Positions 24,947-32,931 of a DNA stretch of 64,000 nucleotides are shown piece after piece. This DNA comes from Selenihalanaerobacter shriftii (GTDB lineage: Bacteria > Bacillota > Halanaerobiia > Halobacteroidales > Acetohalobiaceae): positions 1 to 64,000 of the forward strand of contig NZ_FUWM01000012.1 in NCBI RefSeq assembly GCF_900167185.1, in the 5' to 3' direction. Below the pieces are notes generated by a model. That model saw nothing but the letters and a program-made list of their open reading frames with translations. It was not told the DNA's origin and did not search any database. Each line of letters starts with the position of its first letter. The first letter of the stretch is position 1. The translations under genes were made by a program, and so were the position numbers.

Positions 24947-25720
24947 ATGTTAAATGAAATAACTATGCAAAGTTTTTTACTAATCCTTGGAACAGGTCTT
25001 GCTGCAGGTTTTATTAATACTTTAGCAGGTGGAGGTTCTTTTATTGCAATGACTGTTCTAATCTTTTTAGGGTTACCATCTGCTGTTGCTAATGGAACAA
25101 ATAGAGTTGCTATTATGGCTCAAAATCTTGTAGCGATAGGAAACTTTAAAAGAAAAGGATTTTTTAATTATAAGCTAGGACTTATGCTGGCTATACCAGC
25201 AACAATAGGTTCAATTATCGGTTCCAAATTTGCTATTAGCTTACCAGAAGATATATTTAATAATATTTTAGCGGTAGTTATGCTAGTTGTTCTTGTTTTA
25301 ACTCTTTGGGAACCTCAAAAGAGATTTGAGATTACATCTGGTGATGAACTTACTCCTGTTAGGAAACTGATTGCTATAATTGTCTTCTTCTTTGTAGGAA
25401 TCTATGGAGGACTTATTCAGGGAGGAGTTGGATTCTTTATAATTGTTTCTTTATCATTAATTACCGGAACTTCTCTAGTTAAGGTCAATAGTATTAAAGT
25501 AATGATTATAGGAATGTATACAGTTTCTTCTTTAATAGTCTTTTTGATGAACGGAAAAGTGAATTGGGTATTAGGAATTGCCTTAGCAATTGGTAATGCA
25601 ATTGGAGCCTGGTTAGGTAGTAATTTTGCTGTAGCTAAAGGTGATAAATGGATCAAAGTTATTTTAACTACTGCAATTTTATTTATGTCCGCAAGATTAC
25701 TAGGAGTATTTAATTTTTAA
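24947..25720 (+). CDS. TauE/SafE-family permease
   Basis: 257 residues, about eight hydrophobic helices, with AAGFINTLAGGGSFIAM near the N-terminus and GGLIQGGVGFFI in the second half, the internal duplication usual for this family. Members move sulfonates, sulfite, sulfoacetate or other organic anions. Last gene before the riboswitch relic that now supplies its terminator. Confidence 0.9.
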   Translation: MLNEITMQSFLLILGTGLAAGFINTLAGGGSFIAMTVLIFLGLPSAVANGTNRVAIMAQNLVAIGNFKRKGFFNYKLGLMLAIPATIGSIIGSKFAISLPEDIFNNILAVVMLVVLVLTLWEPQKRFEITSGDELTPVRKLIAIIVFFFVGIYGGLIQGGVGFFIIVSLSLITGTSLVKVNSIKVMIIGMYTVSSLIVFLMNGKVNWVLGIALAIGNAIGAWLGSNFAVAKGDKWIKVILTTAILFMSARLLGVFNF

Positions 25721-25741
25721 TATAATATTTAGTCTATTACA

Positions 25742-25851
25742 GCATAATATGAATCTCTTATCAAGAGAGGCGGAGGGACTGTCCCTATGAAGCCCGGTAA
25801 AATAACCCCTTCTGCATTTATCAGAAGGGGATTTCTTTATTTAACTATAAA
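25742..25851 (+). pseudogene. Decayed SAM-I riboswitch (core deleted), terminator retained
   Basis: Bases 25742-25797 match the 5' part of the intact SAM-I riboswitch (from about 28988) almost exactly, through the P1 5' strand and GAAGCCCGG. The sequence then jumps to the intact copy's terminator (25798-25851). About 84 nt, covering P3, P4 and the P1 3' strand, are missing, and the junction falls at a GG present on both sides. SAM cannot bind; the hairpin (CCCCTTCTG/CAGAAGGGG) plus T-rich tail should act as a plain terminator for the TauE gene. Confidence 0.88.
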
Positions 25852-25867
25852 CAAAATTTATTACAGT

Positions 25868-26008
25868 TTAGCTTAACTAACATATGTAATTATGTAAAAC
25901 GCTGGGTAAACATACACAAAAATAGCATAGTTTAATTTATATATATGTTATAAAATTATAAATCCTATTAATTTTTCCTTGTTTCGACATTAAATTAATG
26001 GTATACTT
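25868..26008 (+). promoter_or_regulatory. Promoter region, copy 2 of the duplicated regulatory segment
   Basis: Diverged copy of 20886-21022. TTGTTT (25979-25984), 17 bp, TATACT (26002-26007) drives the D-aminoacylase gene; conserved flanks suggest common regulation with the transporter operon. Confidence 0.68.
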
Positions 26009-26080
26009 TTTAACAAATTATATAAAAAAGAAGAAGCAATTACTTGTGATCTATCTTATAGCAAGAAGGGAGGGATTAAA

Positions 26081-27667
26081 TTGAATGAGCTTTTAATAAA
26101 AAATGGCTTAATTATTGATGGAACTGGACAAAGCAGATTTAAAGCTGATTTATTAATCAAAAATGACAGAATATTTGAAATTGGAATGATTAACCAAGAT
26201 GGATTCAATAATATATTAGATGCCAAGGGTAAGATAGTTTCTCCAGGATTTATTGATACACATAGTCATTCAGATTTAGGAATTTTATTAGATCCTTATA
26301 TAGAACCCAAAATAAGACAGGGAATAACAACAGAAGTATTAGGCCAGGATGGTATTTCAATGGCGCCGCTTCCTTTAGAATATACTAAACCATGGAGAAA
26401 AAATTTATCAGGACTTAATGGCGATAGTGATAAATTGAATTGGGACTGGGAAACTACAGAAGGTTATCTTAATTTATTAGAAGAGTCAGGAATAGGGCCT
26501 AATGTATCATATCTAGTTCCACACGGAAATATTCGGATGGAAGCTATGGGACTTGATGATAGAGCAGCTACTAAGGATGAGTTAAAGAAAATGAGACAGA
26601 TTACACGTAGATCATTAGAAGCTGGTGCTGTAGGTTTATCTACTGGATTGCTTTATACTCCATGTGCTTATGCAAATACAGAAGAATTAATAGAAATGTG
26701 TAAAGTAGTTGCAGAGTATGATAAGGTATTTGTTATCCATCAGCGGAGTGAAGCAGATGCAATAATAGAGTCTATAAAAGAAGTTATTAAAATAGGAAAA
26801 AGAAGTGGTGTAAGAGTACATTTTTCACATTTTAAAATATGTGGTAAAAAGAATTGGGAGAAGATTGATAAAGTAGAAGAATTATTAGATTATGCAAAGG
26901 ATGAAGGGATTAAAATTTCATTTGACCAATATCCATATATAATAGGTAGTACAATGTTTGGAGCGATTCTACCTTCTTGGGTTCATAATGGAGGTACGGA
27001 AAAACTACTAAATAGATTAGAAAGTTCTAAATTAAGAACAAAAATAATAAATGATATCAAAGAAGGTATTCCAGGTTGGGATAATTTCATTGATTTTGCT
27101 GGATTAGATGGAATTTATATAACAAGTGTAAAAAATGATAAAAATAAAGATTGTGTAGGAAAAAATTTGCTTGAAATTGCTGAAATGAAAGGGAAAGATC
27201 CATATAATGCTGCTTTTGATTTGATTTACGAAGAAGAGAATGCTGTAGGAATACGTATTAATTATGGAAAAGAAGACCAGGTGGCTAGGCTTATGCAGAG
27301 ACCGGAACAAAATGTTTGTACTGATGGATTATTAGCAGGAAAACCTCATCCTAGAGTATATGGAACATACCCACGAGTACTAGGTAAGTATGTTAGAGAA
27401 GAAGGATTATTGAGTTTAGAAGAAGCAATACATAAGATGACTTTAAAACCGGCTGAAATATTTAATTTGAATAATAGAGGAGTACTACAGAAAGGTAAGA
27501 AAGCTGATATAGTTATATTTGATTCAGAAAAGATAAAGAATAAAGCTACATTTGAAAATCCTATGCAGTATCCTGAAGGTATTGAAACAGTAATTATAAA
27601 TGGTAGACCAGTTATACATCAAGAAAAAAGGTCTGAATTGATAACAGGAGAAGTGATAAGGCGATAA
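26081..27667 (+). CDS. N-acyl-D-amino-acid deacylase (D-aminoacylase family)
   Basis: 528 residues from TTG 26081, preceded by GGGAGGG at 6 bp. Amidohydrolase superfamily: KNGLIIDGTG at the start, the metal-binding DTHSHSD near residue 63, VIHQRSEAD near 221, and RVHFSHFKICG near 246, ending in the usual beta strand FNLNNRGVLQKGKKADIVIFD. These zinc enzymes release D-amino acids from N-acyl-D-amino acids; dihydroorotase-like or hydantoinase-like substrates are also known in the superfamily. It is 21 bp before an M20 peptidase gene, pointing to sequential amide hydrolysis. Confidence 0.88.
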   Translation: MNELLIKNGLIIDGTGQSRFKADLLIKNDRIFEIGMINQDGFNNILDAKGKIVSPGFIDTHSHSDLGILLDPYIEPKIRQGITTEVLGQDGISMAPLPLEYTKPWRKNLSGLNGDSDKLNWDWETTEGYLNLLEESGIGPNVSYLVPHGNIRMEAMGLDDRAATKDELKKMRQITRRSLEAGAVGLSTGLLYTPCAYANTEELIEMCKVVAEYDKVFVIHQRSEADAIIESIKEVIKIGKRSGVRVHFSHFKICGKKNWEKIDKVEELLDYAKDEGIKISFDQYPYIIGSTMFGAILPSWVHNGGTEKLLNRLESSKLRTKIINDIKEGIPGWDNFIDFAGLDGIYITSVKNDKNKDCVGKNLLEIAEMKGKDPYNAAFDLIYEEENAVGIRINYGKEDQVARLMQRPEQNVCTDGLLAGKPHPRVYGTYPRVLGKYVREEGLLSLEEAIHKMTLKPAEIFNLNNRGVLQKGKKADIVIFDSEKIKNKATFENPMQYPEGIETVIINGRPVIHQEKRSELITGEVIRR

Positions 27668-27688
27668 TATTTAAAGGGGGTTAAAATA

Positions 27689-28867
27689 GTGTTAACAGAG
27701 AGTAGAAAGGAAAAATTAATAACTTTATGTCAAGAACTTATAAAAGCACCTAGTTATTCAGGAGAGGAAGAAGAAGTAACAAAGGCAGTAAAGAATAATA
27801 TGCAAAAATTAGGTTTTGATAATGTTAAGATTGATAAATATGGAAGTATGATTGGGCATATTAAAGGTAAGGGTACCGGTAAAAGTATTCTTTTCGATGG
27901 ACATATTGATACTGTGGGTATTTCAGATAGAAGTTTATGGAGTCATGACCCATTTGGGGCAGAAATTGTTGATAATAAGATTTATGGACGTGGTGCTTCA
28001 GATATGAAGGGGTCAGTAGCAGCAATGATTTATGCTGCTAGCTGTTTTGCTGAAGACAAGAACTTTAAAGGCGATGTATATATTTCTTGTTCTGTTCATG
28101 AGGAATGTTTTGAAGGGGTAGCAGGAAGAGAGATTAGCGAATATGTAGAGCCTGATTACGTAGTAATAGGTGAGGCAACTAATTTAAATTTAGCAAGAGG
28201 ACAACGTGGCAGAGCGGAAATAAAAGTAGAAACATTGGGTAAGACAGCACATTCTTCTAACCCACAAATAGGGAAGAATGCTATACGCCATATGATAAAC
28301 CTAATGCAAGAAATTGATAATATCGATTTAAATGAACACGATGTTCTAGGAGAAGGAATTTTAGAAGTAACAGATATTATTTCTAATCCATATCCTGGGG
28401 CTTCAGTTGTTCCTAATTTATGCAAAGCAACTTATGATAGAAGAACATTAGTAGGAGAAACAAAAGAATCGGTATTGAATCAGATAGAAGAAGAAATTAA
28501 TCGTCTTAAAGAGATAGATGAAGATTTAGAAGCACGAGTATATTATGCAGAAGATGAAGAAGACTGCTGGACAGGAGAAAAGATTAAGGCAGAACGGTTC
28601 TTTCCAGCATGGTTGTATGATAAAGACCACGAATTAGTTCAAAAGGCTTCAACCGGTCTGGCACAAGTAGGTTTAAATCCTGAGATATCACATTATTCAT
28701 TTTGTACTAACGGTAGTCATTTTGCTGGAGAAAAGAATATTCCAACTGTTGGGTTTGGACCGTCTCAAGAACATTTAGCTCATGTTATAGATGAGCATAT
28801 TGAGGTTGATCAATTATTAAAAGGATGCAAGGGTTTTTATGGGATTATGGAAGCAGTTTTAAAATAA
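27689..28867 (+). CDS. M20-family metallohydrolase, YgeY-like
   Basis: 392 residues from GTG 27689 (AAAGGGGG 8 bp upstream). Metal ligands are visible in DGHIDTVG (about 69), GRGASDMKG (about 101), HEECFEG (about 134) and GEATNLN. The C-terminal FGPSQEHLAHVIDEHI is typical of the YgeY family, called selenium-metabolism-linked because of co-occurrence. It probably hydrolyses an N-acyl or N-carbamoyl amino acid or dipeptide. Co-transcribed with the D-aminoacylase. Confidence 0.87.
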   Translation: MLTESRKEKLITLCQELIKAPSYSGEEEEVTKAVKNNMQKLGFDNVKIDKYGSMIGHIKGKGTGKSILFDGHIDTVGISDRSLWSHDPFGAEIVDNKIYGRGASDMKGSVAAMIYAASCFAEDKNFKGDVYISCSVHEECFEGVAGREISEYVEPDYVVIGEATNLNLARGQRGRAEIKVETLGKTAHSSNPQIGKNAIRHMINLMQEIDNIDLNEHDVLGEGILEVTDIISNPYPGASVVPNLCKATYDRRTLVGETKESVLNQIEEEINRLKEIDEDLEARVYYAEDEEDCWTGEKIKAERFFPAWLYDKDHELVQKASTGLAQVGLNPEISHYSFCTNGSHFAGEKNIPTVGFGPSQEHLAHVIDEHIEVDQLLKGCKGFYGIMEAVLK

Positions 28868-28934
28868 TTTTGATTATATATAATTTAATAATACAAAGTT
28901 AGTGAAGAATAATAAAGTTTATATGAATTTATTA

Positions 28935-28964
28935 TTGACAAACCTATAGATGTTCTGTTAAAAT
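28935..28964 (+). promoter_or_regulatory. Promoter of the SAM-riboswitch transcript
   Basis: TTGACA (28935-28940) is followed at 18 bp by TAAAAT (28959-28964), or at 17 bp by TTAAAA, about 37 bp before the aptamer. Confidence 0.7.
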
Positions 28965-28989
28965 AAATACTAAGTTATAAAAATAAAAC

Positions 28990-29171
28990 ATAATATGAAT
29001 CTCTTATCAAGAGAGGTGGAGGGACTGGCCCGATGAAGCCCGGCAACCAGCTACTTAAAATTTATTTTAAGTAAGCAGTGGTGCCAAATCCTGCAGAACG
29101 GATTGTTCTGATAGATGAGAAGAGTGGTAAAATAACCCCTTCTGCATTTGTCAGGAGGGGATTTCTTTATT
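28990..29171 (+). promoter_or_regulatory. SAM-I (S-box) riboswitch with terminator
   Basis: The aptamer spans about 29001-29124: CTCTTATCAAGAGAGG, GGAGGGACTGGCCC, GATGAAGCCCGGCAACC, the GTGCCAAATCCTGC segment and the closing GATGAGAAGAG. The terminator CCCCTTCTG (29136-29144)/CAGGAGGGG (29152-29160) with T-rich tail follows. High SAM should switch off the methionine-binding lipoprotein gene. Confidence 0.95.
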
Positions 29172-29220
29172 TAACTATAAATAAAGCTTGGTAGAGATTC
29201 GAAAACAGAGGAGGATTCAA

Positions 29221-30060
29221 ATGAAGAAAAAGATTACTGTAACATTTGTGATCATTGTTTTGTTGGCTAGTCTAGTTATTGGATGTTCAAATAGTAAGGA
29301 GAGTAAGGTGAATAATGCAAGTCAGGAAGCGAGTTCTGAGAAGAGAGTTTTAAAGGTGGGGGCAACAGCTGGACCATTTACTGAGATTTTAGAAAAAGTA
29401 AAGCCGATTTTAGCTAAAGAAGGTGTTGAATTAGAAATTGTTACATTTACTGATTATGTAGCCCCTAATTTAGCTTTATCAGAAGGGGAAATAGACGCTA
29501 ATACTTTTCAACATATTCCATACTTCAATAGTTTTAAAGAAGGTCGAAATCTTAACTTAACGACAGTAGGGAAGACAATAATAATTCCTATGGCTATCTA
29601 TTCAAATAAGTATAAATCACTTGACCAATTGCCTAAAGGAGCAACAATTGCCATACCTAATGATCCTACTAATGGTGGTCGAGCCTTATTGCTTTTGGCT
29701 AAAGCAGGTGTATTTGAATTAAAAGAAGGTGTTGGGATAAATGCAACAGTTAGCGATATAGTAGAGAATCCTAAAAATATTAAGATTCATGAAGTGGACG
29801 CAGCTCAAACAGCTCGAGTACTTCCAGATGTTGATGCAGCTGCTGTAAATAGTAATTATGCTTTGGAATTAGATATGAATCCTAGAAAAGATTCTATACT
29901 TATAGAAGATGCAGATTCGCCTTATGTATGTATTGTAGCTGTAAGACCAGAGGATAAAGATGATCCTATTATTAAAAAGTTTGTGAAAGCCTATCAGTCA
30001 GAAGAAGTAAGAAAATTTATTAATGAAAACTTTAATGGTTCTGTTATTCCAGCATTTTAA
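29221..30060 (+). CDS. metQ: MetQ-like methionine-binding lipoprotein
   Basis: 279 residues from ATG 29221 (AGAGGAGG upstream); an earlier in-frame GTG in the leader is unlikely. A signal peptide ends in lipobox VIGC (Cys about 22), followed by the NlpA/MetQ domain: KVGATAGPFTEIL, NLALSEGEIDANTFQHIPY, and AIPNDPTNGGRALLLL. Members bind D- or L-methionine for the MetNI ABC importer. The SAM riboswitch supports this assignment, but neither metN nor metI is nearby, so the partner transporter must be elsewhere. Confidence 0.92.
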   Translation: MKKKITVTFVIIVLLASLVIGCSNSKESKVNNASQEASSEKRVLKVGATAGPFTEILEKVKPILAKEGVELEIVTFTDYVAPNLALSEGEIDANTFQHIPYFNSFKEGRNLNLTTVGKTIIIPMAIYSNKYKSLDQLPKGATIAIPNDPTNGGRALLLLAKAGVFELKEGVGINATVSDIVENPKNIKIHEVDAAQTARVLPDVDAAAVNSNYALELDMNPRKDSILIEDADSPYVCIVAVRPEDKDDPIIKKFVKAYQSEEVRKFINENFNGSVIPAF

Positions 30061-30087
30061 ATAATTGTTTTTAAGGAGGTAATAGCT

Positions 30088-31176
30088 ATGCATTTAGTAA
30101 TGGCATCACCCAATAGATATATACAAGAAAGTGGTATCTTAAAGGAAACTGGTAAACATATAACACCACTTGGCAACAAAGTTTTATTAGTAGGAGATAA
30201 GACGACTCTTGCAGTAGTTAGAGAAGATTTAACAGAAAGTCTAAATAATGAAGATATTAAGTATAAAGAAGAAGTATTTGGAGGAGAGGTTACCAAAAAA
30301 GAAGCAAAAAGGATTGCTAAATTAACTGAAGATGAAGGTTTTGAGGTAATAATCGGTATTGGTGGTGGAAAAGCAATAGATACTGCCAAAGCAGCAGCAG
30401 CTTTTGCTGATTATCCATTTGTTGCAGTACCTACAATAGCTTCTAATTGTGCTCCTTGGACTCCACTATCTGTATTCTATAATGAAGAAGGGGAATTCGA
30501 AGAATATGTAATATTTCAGTATAGTCCGACCCTTGTATTAGTGGATACTGAGATTATTGCTAAGTCACCTATAAATTATTTTAAAGCTGGAATTGCTGAT
30601 ACAGTAGTTAAATGGTATGAGGCAAGAGCTTCATCAGCTAAGAAGGAGAAGAATATTCCTACTCAAGCAGCTTTAAATGTGGCTCAACAATGTGCAGAGA
30701 ATTTATTTAAATATGGAGTTCAAGCATCTTATGATCTAGAAAAGAAAAGACCTACCAAAGCAGTAGAAAAAACAGTAGATTGTATAATTGCTTTAAGTGG
30801 AATGGTAGGAGGTTTAGGAAGTGATAATTGTCGTATAGCAGCTGCCCATGCTGTTCATAATGGGTTTACAGTTTTAGATGAAACTCATAATATGTTACAT
30901 GGCGAGAAAGTGGCTTATGGTAATCTTGTTCAATTAGTGTTAGAAGATGATAAAGAAAATTTTCATAAACTGATGGATTTCTTAAAAAAATTAGATCAGC
31001 CTATAACTCTAAAAGGGTTAGATCTTAAAGAAGTTACTGAAAGTGATTTAAGAAAAGTTGCTAAAGCGACTTGTAAGCCTGAAGAATCTGTTCATAATAT
31101 GCCTTTTAAAATTACATCAGATATGGTGTTAGACGCTATAAAAAAAGTTGATAAGAGTGGCCAGAGTTTATTATAG
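30088..31176 (+). CDS. Glycerol-dehydrogenase-like (GldA family) iron/zinc alcohol dehydrogenase
   Basis: 362 residues. The dinucleotide-binding GIGGGKAIDTAKAAA is near residue 91 and TIASNCAPWTPLSV near 114; metal ligands are probably the Asp of AGIADTVVKWYEAR (about 170) and the His residues of AAAHAVHNGF and MLHGEKVAYG. GldA enzymes interconvert secondary alcohols and ketones with NAD+. It is 27 bp after metQ and shares the SAM-controlled transcript, which is odd for a glycerol enzyme and suggests another hydroxy or keto substrate. Confidence 0.88.
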   Translation: MHLVMASPNRYIQESGILKETGKHITPLGNKVLLVGDKTTLAVVREDLTESLNNEDIKYKEEVFGGEVTKKEAKRIAKLTEDEGFEVIIGIGGGKAIDTAKAAAAFADYPFVAVPTIASNCAPWTPLSVFYNEEGEFEEYVIFQYSPTLVLVDTEIIAKSPINYFKAGIADTVVKWYEARASSAKKEKNIPTQAALNVAQQCAENLFKYGVQASYDLEKKRPTKAVEKTVDCIIALSGMVGGLGSDNCRIAAAHAVHNGFTVLDETHNMLHGEKVAYGNLVQLVLEDDKENFHKLMDFLKKLDQPITLKGLDLKEVTESDLRKVAKATCKPEESVHNMPFKITSDMVLDAIKKVDKSGQSLL

Positions 31177-31195
31177 TCCATCATTTTCCTTTTCT

Positions 31196-31240
31196 AAAAG
31201 AGAGTAGTTTGATTTAAATCAAACTACTCTCTTTTAATAT
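31196..31240. terminator. Terminator, 40-bp perfect palindrome
   Basis: 31196-31235 is fully self-complementary with A and T tracts at both ends, so it can stop the gldA-like transcript from the left and the DUF2325 transcript from the right. Confidence 0.88.
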
Positions 31241-31272
31241 TAATAATTTTTTATTAAAATTTTAAAGTAAAA

Positions 31273-31554
31273 TTAGTTTAAAAAACCACAAAAATTAAGC
31301 TTTTTATAAATCCTAGCCCAGGAACGACGACAAAAGAGTATGGACAAATCCTTATCCTTAGCTTGGGCTTTTACTTGATTACATAAATTGTGACTAACAT
31401 AATCAGTAAGAACTAATACCATATCTGTTTCTTTAGTCAAATGACAAGCTTTACATTTACGGCCTGTTATATGACTTACACAATCAAACCCTAACTGTTT
31501 TAACCTGTTTGGAATTTTTCCTAATTTATCTCCACCTATAATAGTGATTGACAT
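31273..31554 (-). CDS. DUF2325 protein, Fur-box controlled
   Basis: 93 residues on the minus strand; the ATG at 31554 follows GAGGGTGAG. The DUF2325 pattern is clear: SITIIGGDKLGKIPNRLKQLG at the start, a Cys-rich CKACHL segment, and VLVLTDYVSHNLCNQVKAQA. The family is a small Rossmann-like protein of unknown function, seen by iron or manganese transport genes. The gene is monocistronic, with a Fur operator directly below its promoter, so iron-dependent expression is likely. Confidence 0.83.
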   Translation of the reverse strand: MSITIIGGDKLGKIPNRLKQLGFDCVSHITGRKCKACHLTKETDMVLVLTDYVSHNLCNQVKAQAKDKDLSILFCRRSWARIYKKLNFCGFLN

Positions 31555-31614
31555 TTATCTCACCCTCTTTATTTATGTAGATAAAAATTTATAATTTTAA
31601 AATAATACCACTTA

Positions 31615-31671
31615 AAATGATAATCATTATCATTTAGATATAATATTAGCATACTTATTGCAATTTGTCAA
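31615..31671 (-). promoter_or_regulatory. Promoter with Fur box for the DUF2325 gene
   Basis: Read on the minus strand, TTGACA (31671-31666), 17 bp, TAATAT (31648-31643). A 21-bp 10-1-10 palindrome (31615-31635) with core TGATAATCATTATCA, the Fur 7-1-7 pattern, lies just downstream of the -10. Confidence 0.88.
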
Positions 31672-31694
31672 GGGTGTAAAGAGTGCAAGTGGTC

Positions 31695-31720
31695 AAAAAT
31701 CTCCGGAAACGGGGCTTTTT
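31695..31720. terminator. Hairpin with GAAA tetraloop, no obvious parent gene
   Basis: CTCCG/CGGGG closed by GAAA and flanked by A5 and T5, hence terminator-like on both strands. No coding region ends here; a short RNA or a relic is possible. Confidence 0.4.
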
Positions 31721-31891
31721 ATAATTAATTTCTTATGAAGAATTTTATAGGGATAAAAAGATATGATGCAGAAGTTTAGTTTACTTGTAAATATAAATAA
31801 AAAATTATTTATGGCTTTGCAGGAATACTAAAATTTATCATGTAATAGTAATATAACAATGAAGAAGTGATAGTTATGAGGAGGGAGTATT

Positions 31892-32485
31892 ATTTTAATA
31901 GTTGGAATTAACGGTAGCCCTAATGAAGATGGGAATACAAAATATTTACTAGATAAAGCATTAGATGCAGCAAAAGCAGAAGGAGCTAAGACAGAAGTAA
32001 TTCAAGTTTCTGATGCATTAGCGGAATTAGATGAACCATATTGTACTGCTTGTTCACAGCCTTGTGTTGGGGCTTGTTATGGGGATACTAAACTAGAGGA
32101 ATATCATGAATTATTAGCTAAAGCTGATGGAGTTATAGTTGGTAGTCCAGTCTACTTTGGTACAGTTAGTGGTCAGTTAAAAGGATTTTGGGATATGACT
32201 CGATCTCTAAGAGGTGAAAAAAGCTTATTAAATACTGTAGGTGGTGCCTTATCAGTTGGTGCTGGTAGATTTGGTGGTCAAGAGACTACCTTAAAAGCTA
32301 TTCATGATATGATGTTAGTTCAAGGTGTAATAGTTGTTGGAGATGGAGATAGTGAAAGTGATGCTGGTCATCAAGGCGCTGCTGGTCAAATGAAATCAGC
32401 CGAAGATGAAAATGCTCAAACACGTGCAGAAATTATAGGTAGAAGAGTAGCTAAAGTGGCTAAAGCTACCATGGATTTAAGATAA
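31892..32485 (+). CDS. Iron-sulfur flavoprotein / NAD(P)H FMN-reductase-like, apparent AUU start
   Basis: 197 residues if started at ATT 31892. The flavodoxin-like fold is clear: LIVGINGSPNEDGNT (phosphate loop), a compact CTACSQPCVGAC cluster motif (Cys 51, 54, 58, 62), and GVIVGSPVYFGTVSGQLKGF. Conserved sequence extends upstream to the strong AGGAGG (31879-31884) with no ATG, GTG or TTG in frame; the first normal start (32195) would delete half of the fold, including the FMN-binding loop. ATT is 7 bp after AGGAGG. Likely role: electron transfer or reduction of flavin or quinone-type substrates. Confidence 0.85.
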   Translation: MLIVGINGSPNEDGNTKYLLDKALDAAKAEGAKTEVIQVSDALAELDEPYCTACSQPCVGACYGDTKLEEYHELLAKADGVIVGSPVYFGTVSGQLKGFWDMTRSLRGEKSLLNTVGGALSVGAGRFGGQETTLKAIHDMMLVQGVIVVGDGDSESDAGHQGAAGQMKSAEDENAQTRAEIIGRRVAKVAKATMDLR

Positions 32486-32530
32486 AGAATTAAAGAACAT
32501 TAATTAAGTGAATAATATTGATTAGATACT

Positions 32531-32565
32531 AAAGCGGCTATCACAACTGATAGCCGCTTTAGCTT
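32531..32565 (+). terminator. Terminator after the flavoprotein gene
   Basis: 13-bp stem (32531-32543 with 32548-32560) with CAAC loop; the downstream T-run is short. Confidence 0.75.
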
Positions 32566-32638
32566 TAGTGATAAAAATAGTAATTAAATTAAGAATATAA
32601 TCCTTGAATAAATTTCAGTAATTTTTGTTAGCCTAATG

Positions 32639-32693
32639 TTGATAATTTATTTTAGTATGTTATAATTTAATTAAGTGTTAACTTAATTAAATT
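32639..32693 (+). promoter_or_regulatory. Promoter-operator of the Cys-rich/permease operon
   Basis: TTGATA (32639-32644), 16 bp, TATAAT (32661-32666). A 12-bp inverted repeat (AATTTAATTAAG 32664-32675, CTTAATTAAATT 32682-32693) overlaps the -10, as for ArsR-family operators. The 14-mer TATAATTTAATTAA recurs at the arsR gene (34016-34029). Confidence 0.75.
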
Positions 32694-32720
32694 CAAAGTG
32701 CTTAAGGAGGTGTTAATATA

Positions 32721-32858
32721 ATGTGTAACTCAAATAATTCTAAATGTAAACACCCAGAAAAGCTTAAAGGCAAGCCAGGTGAATGTTCTCAGGAACGGAT
32801 TCGGAAATGTCATGGTGAACAAAAGGGGCATTCTTGTAAAAATAATAAAGAAGAGTAA
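32721..32858 (+). CDS. Small Cys/His-rich protein (45 residues)
   Basis: ATG 32721 is preceded by AAGGAGGTG at good spacing. The 45-residue product has Cys at 2, 9, 22, 30 and 39 and His at 11, 31 and 37, with a KHPEKLKGKPGECS segment seen in short clostridial proteins of unknown function found near permease/ArsR genes. Metal or metalloid binding is a reasonable guess. Lies directly below the ArsR-type operator, first in the operon. Confidence 0.78.
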   Translation: MCNSNNSKCKHPEKLKGKPGECSQERIRKCHGEQKGHSCKNNKEE

Positions 32859-32864
32859 TTAGAT

Positions 32865-32902
32865 TTATAATACGGAGCCTATCAATAGGCTCCGTATTAT
32901 AA
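32865..32902 (+). terminator. Hairpin between the Cys-rich gene and the permease genes
   Basis: 18-bp perfect stem with a 2-nt loop and no T-run. Probably partial attenuation, giving more small protein than permease. Confidence 0.6.
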
Positions 32903-32931
32903 TAATTAAGAAAAAAGTTGAGGTGATATTA

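Noticed and set aside
30057-30389. 110-codon minus-strand ORF inside the gldA-like gene
   Set aside because: Antisense to a well-supported dehydrogenase and Ser/Pro-rich low-complexity product.
32195-32485. Stand-alone 96-residue protein
   Set aside because: It is the C-terminal half of the flavoprotein; the same frame upstream encodes the rest of the fold.
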